DNA of 64,000 nt from Isoetes taiwanensis (GCA_021234155.1 JAJEKV010000055.1:3914905-3978904), one strand, 5' to 3'; positions 46,346 to 58,065 are shown, counted from the stretch's first letter. Numbers and translations are program-made. Notes: generated by a model not told the origin, from the letters alone.

Positions 46346-46380
46346 TACTGCTCCATTTAAAGGAAAATGGCCCATTGACA

Positions 46381-46458
46381 TTTAAATGGCGCAGCTGCGC
46401 CATTTAAAGGTAAATGGCGCGACTGCGCCATTTCGTAAATGGAGCAGCTGCGCCATTT
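46381..46458. repeat. Second palindrome cluster, including a perfect 28-bp palindrome
   Basis: TTTAAATGGCGCAG and its exact complement CTGCGCCATTTAAA abut at 46381-46408. Further copies lie at 46412-46433 and 46437-46458 (one arm carries GGAGC). Same family as 43605-43844. Confidence 0.9.
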
Positions 46459-46459
46459 G

Positions 46460-48030
46460 TCTCATGCCGTATAATTTCTTTCACATTTTCGCGCTATTTT
46501 TACTAAGTATATGTCAATAGGGGTATGGATATCAGTCCAACCTAGGTATTTTCACTAACCCAACATGTGGTACAAACAGGATGGTCCTAACTTGAACTGC
46601 TAAAGATGGACATTTGTTGTTTTGTGCATGCCTATGCTTTGAACATTAGGATAGAAGACCCAATTCTGTTTGCATAGTCCAACCTCACGTTTGCTTCGAT
46701 TTTCATAATTGTTAATTTTATGTGTAGTTTGCTACTTGAGCAACAACACATAAAGCCTATCTGTGACACTTTAAATGCCAAAACAAATAATTGTTTGCTA
46801 GGTGAACCATTTGTCAGGCAATCTTGATGGAATCTTGAAGAATCTAGGAAGCTTTCACAAAATCTAAAGAAATCTATAAGAACTTGCATCGTAGAAACAT
46901 GCTAAAATTGGAACTTGCATCATTGGAACATGCACCGTCAGAGCATGGGTTTACATTTTGGCAAAACAATTTACTCTACTAACTTATATGGTCTGAAAAA
47001 ATACCGATATGATCACTAAGACGTTTGCACCCATGGGAGCAGCAAAATTTGTGAAGAAAAAAGTAAGAAGAATGTCGATTTAATAGATGTCGAATGTTGA
47101 ATTTCCTGAATTTCCAGAACTGCCATCCAAACAAAAAATGCTATTCCAGTATCTTAGTATCTTCTGCATATAGAAACAGACAGGCCAAAATTGGGCAATA
47201 CCGGTTATGCCCAGCCTACTGTGGTCGCTTCATCATATGCCTATACTGTTGCTTTTCCCTGTTCAGAAAGATACCATTCAAATCTGTTTTAAACATAACT
47301 AAAAAGTAAGATCAATCTTTCGATTTCTACCTTGGAGCCATATATGGGCTGAAAAAAAATCGTCGTATAATATTTCCTTTTTCGATCCAAACTTAGAAGG
47401 CATGCACGAGATTCAATTTATATTGCAAATGCTCGTAGATAAACCTACAAGCAATTTCGCCCAGCCTCGGCAAAGATCGACCATCGTGGTCGACCCATCG
47501 GTCACCGGATCCATAGCTGGTCGTTGCCTAACCACCCGTGACCCAACAACGGATATGCCGGATTTAAGCACCCTTTTGCGGTCGAAATCCTGGCCCTATA
47601 AACTCCCGCAAGCAAAAAAAAACAGAGGAATCATGGCTATTTGTATAAAAATCACATCTAAAGAGCAAAACTCGAATGCCTCGTGAGATTTTTGCGGTTG
47701 AGGGCTTCAATCCACGACCCTATCAGGTTGTGCAAATCGCCATAGCCGAAAATGCTTTCTCCACTTTCGTCCTTACTGAAAGAAATCCGGCAGAAAGGCT
47801 TTTCTTGAAATGATGGCGGCTGCCAACAAAATATTGGCTAAAGCCAACGAAAATATTCCAGAACCACCGTATCAATGGCGTCAAAAGACAAAACAAAGTT
47901 CCATGACCATAGCTCTAAGCTGGAAAATATGCAGAGCATAAGGGAGAGCCAGCGCCAGCACCATCACCATACCTGTCAAAACAATTTCGATATCCAATAA
48001 TCGTATATATACCAGCATTCAGAACATTGA
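46460..48030. other. No gene recognised
   Basis: AT-rich. An open frame at 47402-47686 (plus) has no motif. A stretch near 46820-46880 repeats aatctt/aatcta words, similar in kind to the field at 61.4-62.3 kb. Confidence 0.4.
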
Positions 48031-48031
48031 A

Positions 48032-48205
48032 GAATGTTCTAGAATTTATTGCCATCTTCTAGAATTTTTAGGACATTCTGGAAGCCACCACATCCCCGCC
48101 AAGAACCTTCCGGAAGCCACCAGATCCGACGGCTGAGATCGCGTGGGAGCGAATGGACGGCCGGGATCTGGCGGTATAGATATAAAAGAAGGTTCCGGAA
48201 GCCAC
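48032..48205 (+). promoter_or_regulatory. Heat-shock-element/TATA module, copy 2
   Basis: Three perfect three-unit elements: 48032-48044 (GAAtgTTCtaGAA), 48103-48115 (GAAccTTCcgGAA) and 48188-48200 (GAAggTTCcgGAA). A canonical TATAAAA lies at 48181-48187, between the second and third. The GC-rich middle (agatccgacggc-gagat...gggatctggcgg) matches copy 1 at 2.2 kb closely. The element order relative to TATA is the same in both copies. An AT tail and a repeat shared with 58.3 kb follow, but no gene. Confidence 0.6.
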
Positions 48206-48213
48206 TCCTAATA

Positions 48214-48325
48214 ATTATATATATATAATTATATTATGGGTCCTATGGGGGGGTGAAAGTAGGTAGAGATTATTCCTGGCCGTCGATTTTTTGAGGTGTC
48301 GCCACAATAGCTGTTGGATTTGAAA
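48214..48325 (+). repeat. About 112-bp repeat, inverted copy at 58252-58352
   Basis: From tatatataattatattatgg through gtaggtagagattattcctgg to gccacaatagctgttggatt, this block is found almost unchanged in reverse orientation at about 58252-58352. It starts at the AT tail of the heat-shock module here. At 58 kb it adjoins the repeat shared with 11.7 kb, so short elements seem to be assembled from shared modules. Confidence 0.8.
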
Positions 48326-48586
48326 AAGTTCATCTAGGCTTGAAATTTCACTGGCAACCTCTTGTAGATACATCAACTCCAAATACAACCTTTGATCAGC
48401 ATCATAGCACTTGCAAGCATAAGTTTGAAGAACACATTCAGTAGCTATTTCTGAAGCACCATAAGCATTTAAAATGTACCTCCCTTTATTAATGAGATAT
48501 ATGTGCTAAGGAAATACAATTGATTATCTACGAGGATACAAAAAATCCCACTTTAGAATCTACTCAAGCGCATCAAATAAGCATAA

Positions 48587-51500
48587 CACAAGGCACCCAA
48601 AATTAAAACTCTACATGATTTTTCCCATGGTTATGACTATAAAACCATTCTACAAAACCAATGCATGTTTGTGGGTTGATATCATTAAAAACCATATGTG
48701 GCTAAACTAATGGGTTCTCTTGTGAGGTTTGTTAGGATGGTTAGATGAATGGGCTTCTTTGTAGAGTTTGTCAACGTGGTATTACATGTTGGTAAATGAA
48801 TGTAGTATATTATTCCGTTTTAAGGGTATGGTTTGTCCATGTGGTATAACATAAAGGTTGTGGATGTGGTTTAATATGGTGTTCTTTCATGTGATTTTAT
48901 AATATGGTTCATTATTGTGGTAAACTGACATGACTAAATGTCATGGTAAATGCACTAGTCATGCGATGGTAAATGCACATGGTTTTCAATGTGTTAGAAA
49001 TTACTATCAATCTTAAGTGGATTTGTTTGTTCCAAATATGCATGGTTTTATTATGGTCATTTATAAACCAATAATAATAATGAGAACTCGTAAACCAATA
49101 ATGATAACAAGTATAATGTGATTTATTAACCAATAATGATACGAAAACTAATATCTTATTAACCAATAATGATAACCAAAACTAATAAGGATTAACCAAT
49201 AACCAATAATGATAACCAGTAACGATATGTTGTTTGAAGCATTCCAAGTTTAGTAGACTAATTGCAAATGGTTTTTTATTGCAAATGGTTTTTTATGGAC
49301 TGTAGTGGCTTCTACAAAAATTAGGGAGCAAGGGGATTTGAACCCCAACCATTTCCAAAACTCTTAAAGAATGATAATTTATTTCTAGAAATATGCAGAA
49401 GCTGCTTTGAGTGCTCCAAATTTTGAGCTAATACTGCACTTGATACTGCAAAAAACAAGAATACATAAAATAAAACACGCAACAAAACTTAAAAAAAAAA
49501 GAATGAATGATCAAAATGTTTGGGCCAACCGTTCTGGATCCTTAATCATGTCAAGGAAATGCTTGAAACTGCAAGAACAGACATAAGCTATAACCCTTTA
49601 CTTGTAGCAGACATAAGCTATAACCCTTTACTTGTAGCAGATGAAGTGTTTGCAGGAGTAGAAGTTGTTCAAGAGTAGAGGAGAAACTTTTTCCTTTTCA
49701 GATGCACGAGCAAGGAATTTTTCTGTAAGCGTCATTGCTTGCTTCACCTAGAAGATGAATAATAGAATGAGCTACCAATCTACACAATTAACTAACGAGC
49801 TACATCCAGAAACAATGGGAAAAGAATTGCAAGCAAAACCGTAGAAAAACTTACAGGTCCATCATACTTCAACATCATATAGTTTAATAATGCATCATAC
49901 TTCAACATACATCAGCTTCAATGGCAATCTATGGTTCCTGCAAACGTATGGCTTCTAAATTCGAGAAACAATTCTCTTCAGCTTTAGATATCAAATTTCT
50001 TTTTAAATAGACATTTCTGTACTGAACAGTTCTGTTAATATATAGGAAGAAGAAAGACAAGTGAAAAAACTCACATCATCACTGGGTATTAAGGGCTACA
50101 AGATAAACCTGGGGATTCCGAATAAATTTGCTATGGGCTGCCTAGAATACAGTTCGATGGAGCATGGCTGGATTCACTTCAACAAATCTTGCAAAATAAA
50201 CAGAATGTAAGCGGGGTCAGAATATTTCGAAAACAACAAAAGATCACTGGTTTCTTTTCTACCTTGGGATGAAGGAAGTAAATGTCAGAGGCTGCTAAGA
50301 TTTGCCAAAGAAAAACCTCCATCGCCTATATAAAAATGGAAAACCTTCATTCACCTGTGTAAGAAATGAAGCTAAGCCGGAAAGCATTTGTGCTTCAGAA
50401 AACTTTGTGTGCATACCAAATACGAGCTGTGATTTCTAACGACTCTTGCATACCAAATAAAGCTGTGAATCTATTCAAAATCATCAGTAAAAAAAACCAT
50501 AAAGGGCGTTAACAGAAAAACCTTACGATGTCGAAAAGCTGCCATGAATCGCCAAGGATTTGCTGCTCAATTTAAACCCCACTTGTTCAAAGACCTCGTG
50601 AAGAGTTGAACCCCATCTATTCCAGAAATCCTTGAAGAATAAGAAACAGTTTCAAACGTACTCTAAAACAAGGCATGCAAAAAAAACAAGTTAATGAGCT
50701 CCGCAAGTATAAACTATCGTGAATAAAATGAAGAAACAACAAATAACATATATTGGTTGAGAAAATGCAGCAGAAAAGACACATCTTTTGCCGAGATGAG
50801 CGTGTCGACACAGACAGAGCGGAGCCTTCGCCATGGCCACCGCCTCCAGCTTCGCCAACTGCCACGCCGAGCCCTAAACCTAAAATGCAACCCTAGCCAT
50901 TCTGTGCCGCAACCCTAGCCATGCCGCAGCTGTTTAGGTGGAAAAGAGAGAGATGAATCTATTTTATTTACATATATATATTAAAACGAAATTTAAAATG
51001 TAGGTTTTACATGACATATGACATGCTCAAGATTATTAACCCACATAGCTTTTTTCTTTTGTTTTCCTAGCCAAAATTTTCTCACATGTCATTATGCTCT
51101 ACTTACCTCACGCTCTAAACTTACCTCACATTCTGGCAAATTTTACTTTAGATTCCAACGATTTACCTTGCATTCTTCTCATCTAGGTTGCATTCTGATC
51201 ATCTAGTGCATTCTACATTAGCCGAATTTTCTCTAAGTGGCTTCCATGTAATGGGAATGTCTCTTTGCTTGGCATTCCTTTGTGTCAACAATGCCGCCCC
51301 TTGATGGCATCGGCATTGTTGCCAAAACCTTCTCACATCTGACGGCATCTGCCTATGAAAGACTCATTGCCTCCATTCACACAGGTGCCCACCATCTCCG
51401 AATTGAGACTGGTAGATGGATTGGGGAGCCATGCCAGGACATGATTTGTTCGTGTTTGGACTTTGCTTTACATGATCAAGCATATTTTATGATTTGCTAT

Positions 51501-53033
51501 CCAGATCAGTGTAATGTTGTGTAGTAAGAAATGACAAGTCTCATAGTAATAATAAGCTTTGTTTGAATAAACTATTCAATCAAAATGAGGTATTGGCATC
51601 CCTAATATTCAAGCTCTTAAAGGTATCGAAAGCAAGGAACAAAAAAAATATGTTATGCTTGATTGTGGTAGGTGTGCTCATCCCTGTTGAACATGTAAAA
51701 GAACAAGATTTATTATTCTCATAAGGAATTGAGTGTGACTAAGGGTGAAATGTTACTTCGAGCAAGCCCAATCTAGGGAAATCCAAATGTTGTAAACCCT
51801 CATGGTAGAGGTAAGAGTCCCCCCATGGGATTAATATGATATGAATGGTCCCATTATTTCTCCTAAGGGTTACGTAACTTGTAATTTTATGCCAAGGAGT
51901 CCCCCTAGCAAATTTATAAAAAAAAACATGGTTTATTAGCGACCCCTTACGTTATTGGTTAAGGAAGCAATTGGGCCTTAGGTCAATAGGTCAGCCCTTG
52001 AATTGTAATTGTATACTCTATGATGGAGATATGAGTCCGCCCATGGGTAACAGTACCAATGTATGCAGGAAGAGCGTCTATTGTCTTTATTTTCATGTAT
52101 ATCCCTTGTATTTTATTTCCTATGGATGTATGAATTTCTCATGGGAGTATATTTTTTAATATGAGCCTAGCAATCTTGGTTATGGTACAGTGTTGAAGGG
52201 CATGCAAATTAGAAAAGATGACTTGAGGCCCTAATATCTTTATTTTCATGTCTACCCTTGTATTTTTATTCTTTATGGAAGTATGAATCCCCTCCAATGG
52301 AGTATATTTTTGTAATATGAGCCTAGTCTTCTTGGTTGTGGTATGGTGTCAAGGGGCATGTAGATTAGAAAAGATGCCTTTGAATTTTCACATGTACTAG
52401 TTTGCTTGATATTTTTGAGTAAATTTAACGTCCTTCAAAAAACAAAAAACTACAAAAGACCGTATATATATCTATAGTGGTTTGATAGTAATTAATTATG
52501 ACAATAGTTTTTTGGGTGCCTTATTAGTAACCACTATGAATAACCACATCCTTTAAGGTTATAACTATGGATAATTACTATGACAATAGATTCAGTATTG
52601 AAAACCATGCTATAAACCACGATCATTTTATATCATACATTTTCATAATGGAAAACTAGCATGAATGACCACCATAGCATTTAAATTGGTATAAAAACCA
52701 TGTCATAAACTACTTCAACTTATGAAAGTTAAGTGACAATACAAAACCAATATGAATAACCATGCTACAAACCACTTTGTATTTAATAAACCATGGACGT
52801 TAAAGAACCAACATCAATGACCACCATTGATGCTAGAAACCATGAAAGAAACTAATATTAGTTTTACTAAACCACGTTATAACATAAAATCAGTATTAAT
52901 AACCATGTACTCGTTATGAAAACCACTATATTATGTGGTTCTTACTAAGAATAAAATTTTTAGCATAAAAAACCACATCTATAGTGGTTCTTTAGAAGTT
53001 TATTATAGTGGTTAAAAATTTGGGTGCCTTGTG
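48587..53033. mobile_element. 4.4-kb CACTA-like element
   Basis: Left end CACAAGGCACCCAAAATT and right end, read inward, CACAAGGCACCCAAATTT are inverted repeats identical over 15 bases. A 3-bp TAA flanks both sides (48584-48586 and 53034-53036). Both subterminal zones hold many short repeats: TGTGGT(T) and AACCAATAATGAT words at 48.64-49.23 kb and AACCAC/AACCAT words at 52.45-53.01 kb, in largely opposite orientation. Inverted ends starting CAC, a 3-bp duplication and dense subterminal repeats are hallmarks of CACTA (En/Spm) elements. No transposase is recognisable inside, so it is probably a deletion derivative. The interior contains an exact 30-bp duplication at 49578-49637. Confidence 0.6.
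51282..51524 (+). pseudogene. Short fragment, possible retroelement C-terminus
   Basis: The frame reads AYERLIASIHTGAHHLRIET, then GRWIGEPCQDMICSCLDFAL and HDQAYFMICYP. The pattern 'LRIETGRW...R.C..C....D..HF...CP' is common at the C-terminal zinc-binding end of non-LTR retroelement-like proteins in many eukaryotes, where Cys and His pairs bind zinc. Here one expected His is Tyr. No upstream reverse transcriptase is visible, so this is an isolated captured fragment inside the CACTA-like element. Confidence 0.3.
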
Positions 53034-53036
53034 TAA

Positions 53037-54329
53037 GTGCCAAACTTTCTTTGCCTCCATTTCTAGTGGGAACAACAGTCAGATAAACAATAAGCGATTG
53101 GGCCCATTTCTAATGATACACGCACATTGCACATTATATATAGAATGTGCATACTCATCTAGAACATTATCAATAGCGAATCTAATTTTCTTTCACCTAT
53201 AGATTGTGGTAGATCTCCGCATTGCAGGCAAATCCTACAATAGTCCAAATAAAATGCACAGGATGTCTTGACATGTTGCTGATGTCTTGCTATAATGAAA
53301 CAATAGCTCAAAGAAAAAATCGCACTGGGTCATCCACAACATGTTATTGAGTATAAAGCGGGGTTTTTGAAATGAAAAATGACAGGGAACTAGTTATGCC
53401 ATTCCGAACAAAAACACCTTTGGATGTTGCGCCTCACCCTAGTTTATCCAACATGGAAGGACTTCGGTTGAAGACAAAGCACTAGGTTGCATTTAAAATG
53501 GACCTAGCAAAACAAATGTAAACAACTCCCTTGATAATGTTCATACCTTTAATATAATGCCCCGACTGCATTATATGGCAAAATATAGGGAAGTTTCGGA
53601 CATAATCCATTGACAAAACTATGTTTGAGACTTTTATGTAAATATGTAGGGCCAACTTACTCCCTTCCCATCACGGAAGCATCAGAGAAGAAATCGACGG
53701 GCGTGGGTGTCGATTTGCAATCTTCATAGCTTTAGTGATAGCTCGCATTCTTATGAAAGCATAAAGCAAAAGTGCGAAATGGCCAATTTAACAACTTTCA
53801 AGTTACACACATGTTAGATCGAAGCAAGCTTTCTTACCAAGTGCACCTTGATGTAAATCGAATTTGCCTTCCGAACGCATAAAAATCTGGTTACAAACAA
53901 ACAAAGAACATGGAGTCATTTAAAATCCGAGCAAGATCATAAACTAAAGAAACTAAAGGTCGGATTTGATGAATACTATAGAAACGTAATAACTAAGCAA
54001 ATGATAATGATCCAATCGTTACAAATAAAATCTCAAAACTATGAAGAAGTGGCGATGCCGTTGCTTGCAACATAGGCACGATGAAATATACACCGAGCTA
54101 GTTATAAGAGCTAGTTATAACAGCCTCTTGAAGGCCCAACAAGCCATATTCTCGGGGGACATATTTGTTTGCCATGTTCCTTGAGAAGAGCATGTGCTTG
54201 GTGTAATGCGTTATTTTAAGATGATGTTATGATATCTAGAAAGCGGCATTCAACCGGGTCGTAACAAAATTTGTTGAAGCATTCAACCGGCCCGAACAAA
54301 ATTTGTTGCAAAAAATGTAAAAACCAAGC
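53037..54329. other. No gene recognised
   Basis: AT-rich with only short frames. A partial duplication (gcattcaaccggg/cattcaaccggcccg with aacaaaatttgttg) lies at about 54246-54307. Confidence 0.4.
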
Positions 54330-54850
54330 TCAAGAGTGCATACCGGTGGTTTGACTCATTCATGCTAAGCATTTGAAAAATGTATGCCAAGCAACATTTG
54401 TGGACTGACCAATGATCTCCCAATACATGTTCTTGCACAGCACAATAGAGTTTTCATTTAGGAGTTATGGCCATAACTCAACTGTAAAACTGTGGCGAAA
54501 CAAAGACATTAGACCATTTGGCATTGTTTTAGCCCATTTATGTTAAGAATTTGGAAAATGGATGCCTAGCATCAATTGTGGATCTTCCAGTGACCTTTCC
54601 GCCAGGATGTTCCTGTGCAGAAAATAGAGCTTTCATTTTGGAGTTATGGCCATATTTCTACCCGACTGTAAAAACTGTGGCAGCAAAGACATTGCCTGAT
54701 TTGGCACTGTTTTGGCCCATTTCTGCTAGGAATTTGGAAAATGGACGCCTAGCATCAATTGTGGACCTTCCAGTGACCTTTCCAACGGATGTTCTTGTGC
54801 ATAAAACAGAGCTTCAATTTGGGAGTTATGGCCACGTTTCTAGAAAATCT
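54330..54850 (+). repeat. About 180-bp satellite-like unit, three copies
   Basis: Marker words (aatttggaaaatgga-gcctagcat, ttgtgga-cttccagtgacc, gagttatggccat, aactgtgg) recur. Unit phases are at about 54374, 54553 and 54736, giving periods of about 179 and 183 bp. Units 2 and 3 are close, unit 1 is more diverged. The length equals one nucleosome repeat, as in many plant centromeric and subtelomeric satellites. The 101-codon frame at 54551-54856 reflects the repeat (ASIVDLPVTFP twice). Confidence 0.8.
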
Positions 54851-55135
54851 GACTGACATCCATACCGTTCAAGAAATCTACAGCAGCAGCAGCTTTTTAC
54901 AAATAAAAAAACTAAGATTTATCATGACATTTCCTCATTGGCACTTTAGTTAAGGTTGCAATTATGGATCTAACTGAGTGATTGCAGTAGTTCCATAGTT
55001 GTCACAGGACAAATAGAGACCACAATAGCCAGCTTATTTCTTCCCAGAGCATTTGTTTTAACATTTGTTTTTAGTGAATCACAGAGCAATTGCTGATGAA
55101 CATTGGAAAAGGCAGTAACTAAATACTTAAGGCAC

Positions 55136-55470
55136 TTACTTTGCACTGGATTTGGCATCATCAAGTTTTGGAAAGTATCCGCTTTCCTTTATTTGTGTAC
55201 TTAGACGTTTCAATGTGGCATAGATCTCTTCACTTCTTCGATGGCTTCTATCTTTCACAAAGAACTCATGCACGTTGTTATCAATCTCAAATCCATGCCA
55301 TTGCAGGTTTTTTCCATGCACCTGCACACTGCCTAAGCTCATCTATTCCGCACAGCATCTGACCACATACATGCCTCAGAATAGATGTCTGACATAAGCA
55401 TATAGGCAGAGCCATCACATGGAGATAGCTGAACAATTCTTACATAGCAATGTCTTCCCATCTATTAGAC
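55136..55470 (-). pseudogene. PPR protein, E/E+ domain fragment
   Basis: PPR-E/DYW proteins bind organellar transcripts and direct C-to-U editing. Minus-strand pieces read VQLSPCDGSAYMLMSDIYSE then ACMWSDAVRNR and, after a frame change, GFEIDNNVHEFFVKDRSHRR then SEEIYATLKRLSTQIKESGY. This follows the E domain (Y.LLSNIYA..G.W..A...R) and E+ domain (IE.DN.VH.F...D.SHP...EIY..L..L...MK..GY.P). The expected DYW domain does not follow; the frame ends after KLDDAKSSAK. The frameshift and truncation make it a pseudogene. Plants have hundreds of such genes. Confidence 0.7.
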
Positions 55471-57602
55471 CACTGTCGCATTTGCCATTATGTATTGCCT
55501 GCTCTGGTGCAGCCATCCTTAAGCTTCTTTCATAAATTTCTCACGTGTGAATGCCCCATCAAGAACCATAAAGGACACATTTCCTGCATCCCATAACAAG
55601 TGTTTGAGCTCTTCTTGTAGACCAGCTTCACGCTGGGACTTATGTTCTGCATCTAATGATAAGCAAGAATCTCAAGCATGCATCGTGGTGTTATCTCTTC
55701 CAAAGTCTCATCTATTTGCTTCTGTAAGCCTGGGGCCAGATTATCACCCCTTCTTCCTGCAATAACGGAAGACCAAATTAGACCAGATAAAATTCATCTA
55801 TCATACAGATAAAATTCATCTATCATACAGTAGCTTTTCTAAAATGGCAACATCATTTTGCTATAACCATGTACATATCCTTGCAAGACCAATATGTTAG
55901 GAACCTCAAAGAATCATAGCTCTCTCTATGCTCTTCAAATCACAAAAAACTGAAAAGAGTTGCAGGCTATCACATGCCTTGCAGAGAGCAGAGCTGGAAG
56001 AACCAGCATCTATGTTGTTCTTTCCCATTCTGGCCAACAATCGGTAGCTCTGCCATAGCCAAAAGGTACAGAGTGAAAATCAGCATGCCAAGAAGGTGGA
56101 CATTTAACAAGATTTTGCGGGAACCAACTTTTCCCGCAAATCCGTCATAGGCACCATAGCTCCGACAGAGAAACTGGATTTGCACTTCCAAAAATACAAA
56201 CATGGCGCATCCATAGCTGCCCCTGTTTCGTAGACAGTTTGGGCAGAGAATATGGAGACGTTCACTGGGACAGTTCTTTCGATGAAGCCGCTGGCAACAG
56301 ACATTAGACCAGACAGCCAAATCAGCACATAAGTCGGCCAAAGCAGAGACCCAAGCCTACAGCGCCATCAAATTCAAGATGATGCACCTCAATGTTTGAA
56401 TCTCTTACCCAGATCATGAACCGGCCATATCTTTCCTGATTTGAGCATAGGCCATCCAAATTCAGAAAGCACCCCATTTCGACAAATATCTGCGTAATTT
56501 TTGTACCAATCTGCAAAGACGTTTGAGGAATTTGCATCTTGGCAGACACTGGAACAAAATGGAACACCAGAACAGTGGCAGACACAATTGGCTGGGTCGC
56601 GTTACATTTGTTCACACCATCAAACTAGGATTGATACCTTATATGAGAAAGAAAGCCAAAATGAACAGGCAATTCTAATGAACAACGAAATACCAAAACA
56701 ATGGCAGGCAACACTGTGCAAAATCCCAACGCTAAATAAAAAATGGAGTCATTTTAAAAGAGAAGTGACAACTGTGTCATCATTCTAGATGCTAACCTGC
56801 TAGGAGGCATAACGCAATGGCAGATCCAGCGCCTTCTTTTTCAAGATTTGAAGCTGGGAGCAAAATCCTGAAAAAGGCCTCCGGAAACACAGAAAGCAAT
56901 AAGCACAAAACCCCAATGGATACCATATCTAAATCGCTGCTGCCTGGGACATTTGTCATTTCATAGAAACAGCCATTCTTAAAAGGCAGGATAACTTGAC
57001 CTGTGTCTGCCTCAAATAATAGAGCAACTCCGGCAGAGCCACTGTTAACTACGAACCTCATTTATTCTTTGAAAAAGCTTCAAGCCTGCAAAGCATTCAG
57101 AGAAGCCGCTATAGTCAGCTCAGAATGCATCGAAGGAAAACACATGCAAACGTAAGTTCGAGCTCTGCATTAAAGCTCCAGACATGTCCAGATAAAAATG
57201 GGCGCAACTCCCACTGTCTTTTGATCTCTCCTCTTTATATGTAGAAAATAGAAAATGGCAGAAATTTCAATAAGTTTCGGGAAGGTTTTGGCAATGCCGG
57301 AATGCACTGGCACTGATAAGGAACAAAAAAATCCTTTCCAATACGAAGAATGCTTTACTCCTGCCATAGCAAAGATGATGCCACCGGGAAAGAATCGCGC
57401 TTCTGCAAAGAAACCATCGGCTAAGGAATTCGTAAGAACTATAAGAACCCTAATCGTAGAAAAACAAAGGGGAGGTAACGAGGATCTGTAAAGGATAATC
57501 GGAAGGCTTTACTTGCAAAGGTCGCCATACTACCTACGATGGTACAGAAGAAACGGGACAATGTAATTAATGATGCTTAATTGCTGACAGTGCCACCTCA
57601 CC
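55471..57602 (-). other. Unassigned minus-strand frames
   Basis: Frames at 55970-56341, 56322-56615 and 56792-57061 look partly coding (varied composition, hydrophobic segment LDMVSIGVLCLLLSVFPEAF), but I recognise no family. The last includes the 92-bp block shared with 10253-10345. A 22-bp exact tandem duplication (cagataaaattcatctatcata) lies at about 55784-55827. Confidence 0.3.
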
Positions 57603-57788
57603 CCTTTAACACACTGCCCCTCAAGTTTATAGTGATCCAACGGCTCAGATCAATCTTGATCAGTGTGTTACTGGAGCTATAACACACTGCTACTCCATAA
57701 CACCCTAGGATGTTATGAAATGGACGGATCCAGATCGATTTTGATAATGATCGGATGGCCCAAAACTCTCGGGGCAGTGTGTTAAGGG
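57603..57788. mobile_element. 186-bp MITE candidate
   Basis: CCCTTTAACACACTGCCCC at the left and GGGGCAGTGTGTTAAGGG at the right (57771-57788) are inverted repeats, identical over TTAACACACTGCCCC. The interior holds further (g)tgttac/aacaccc half sites. No clear target duplication is seen. Confidence 0.55.
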
Positions 57789-57833
57789 CGATAACGCCCT
57801 GGCCCTCGGGTGTTACTTCAAAAAAAATTTTCG

Positions 57834-57866
57834 GGCCATCAAAATGGCTCGGGCATTTTGATGGCC
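57834..57866. other. Perfect 13-bp hairpin
   Basis: GGCCATCAAAATG, a 7-base loop, then CATTTTGATGGCC. Flanking A and T runs (about 57821-57832 and 57869-57879) could extend the stem. Confidence 0.8.
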
Positions 57867-58065
57867 TCAAATTTTTTTTCCCTCAAACCCCCTACCTTGG
57901 CGCTATCTTATCTCCATATTAAATGTAATACAATTTCCTTTCACACCCAATATTTAATAAACATTAAATATAAAAGCCCTAATTTCAAGGATGGACGGTC
58001 TACATAAAATGCCCCAATTGAAGCCCTAGATCTAACGGGCCACATCAAAAGCCCCAAATAAAGGG

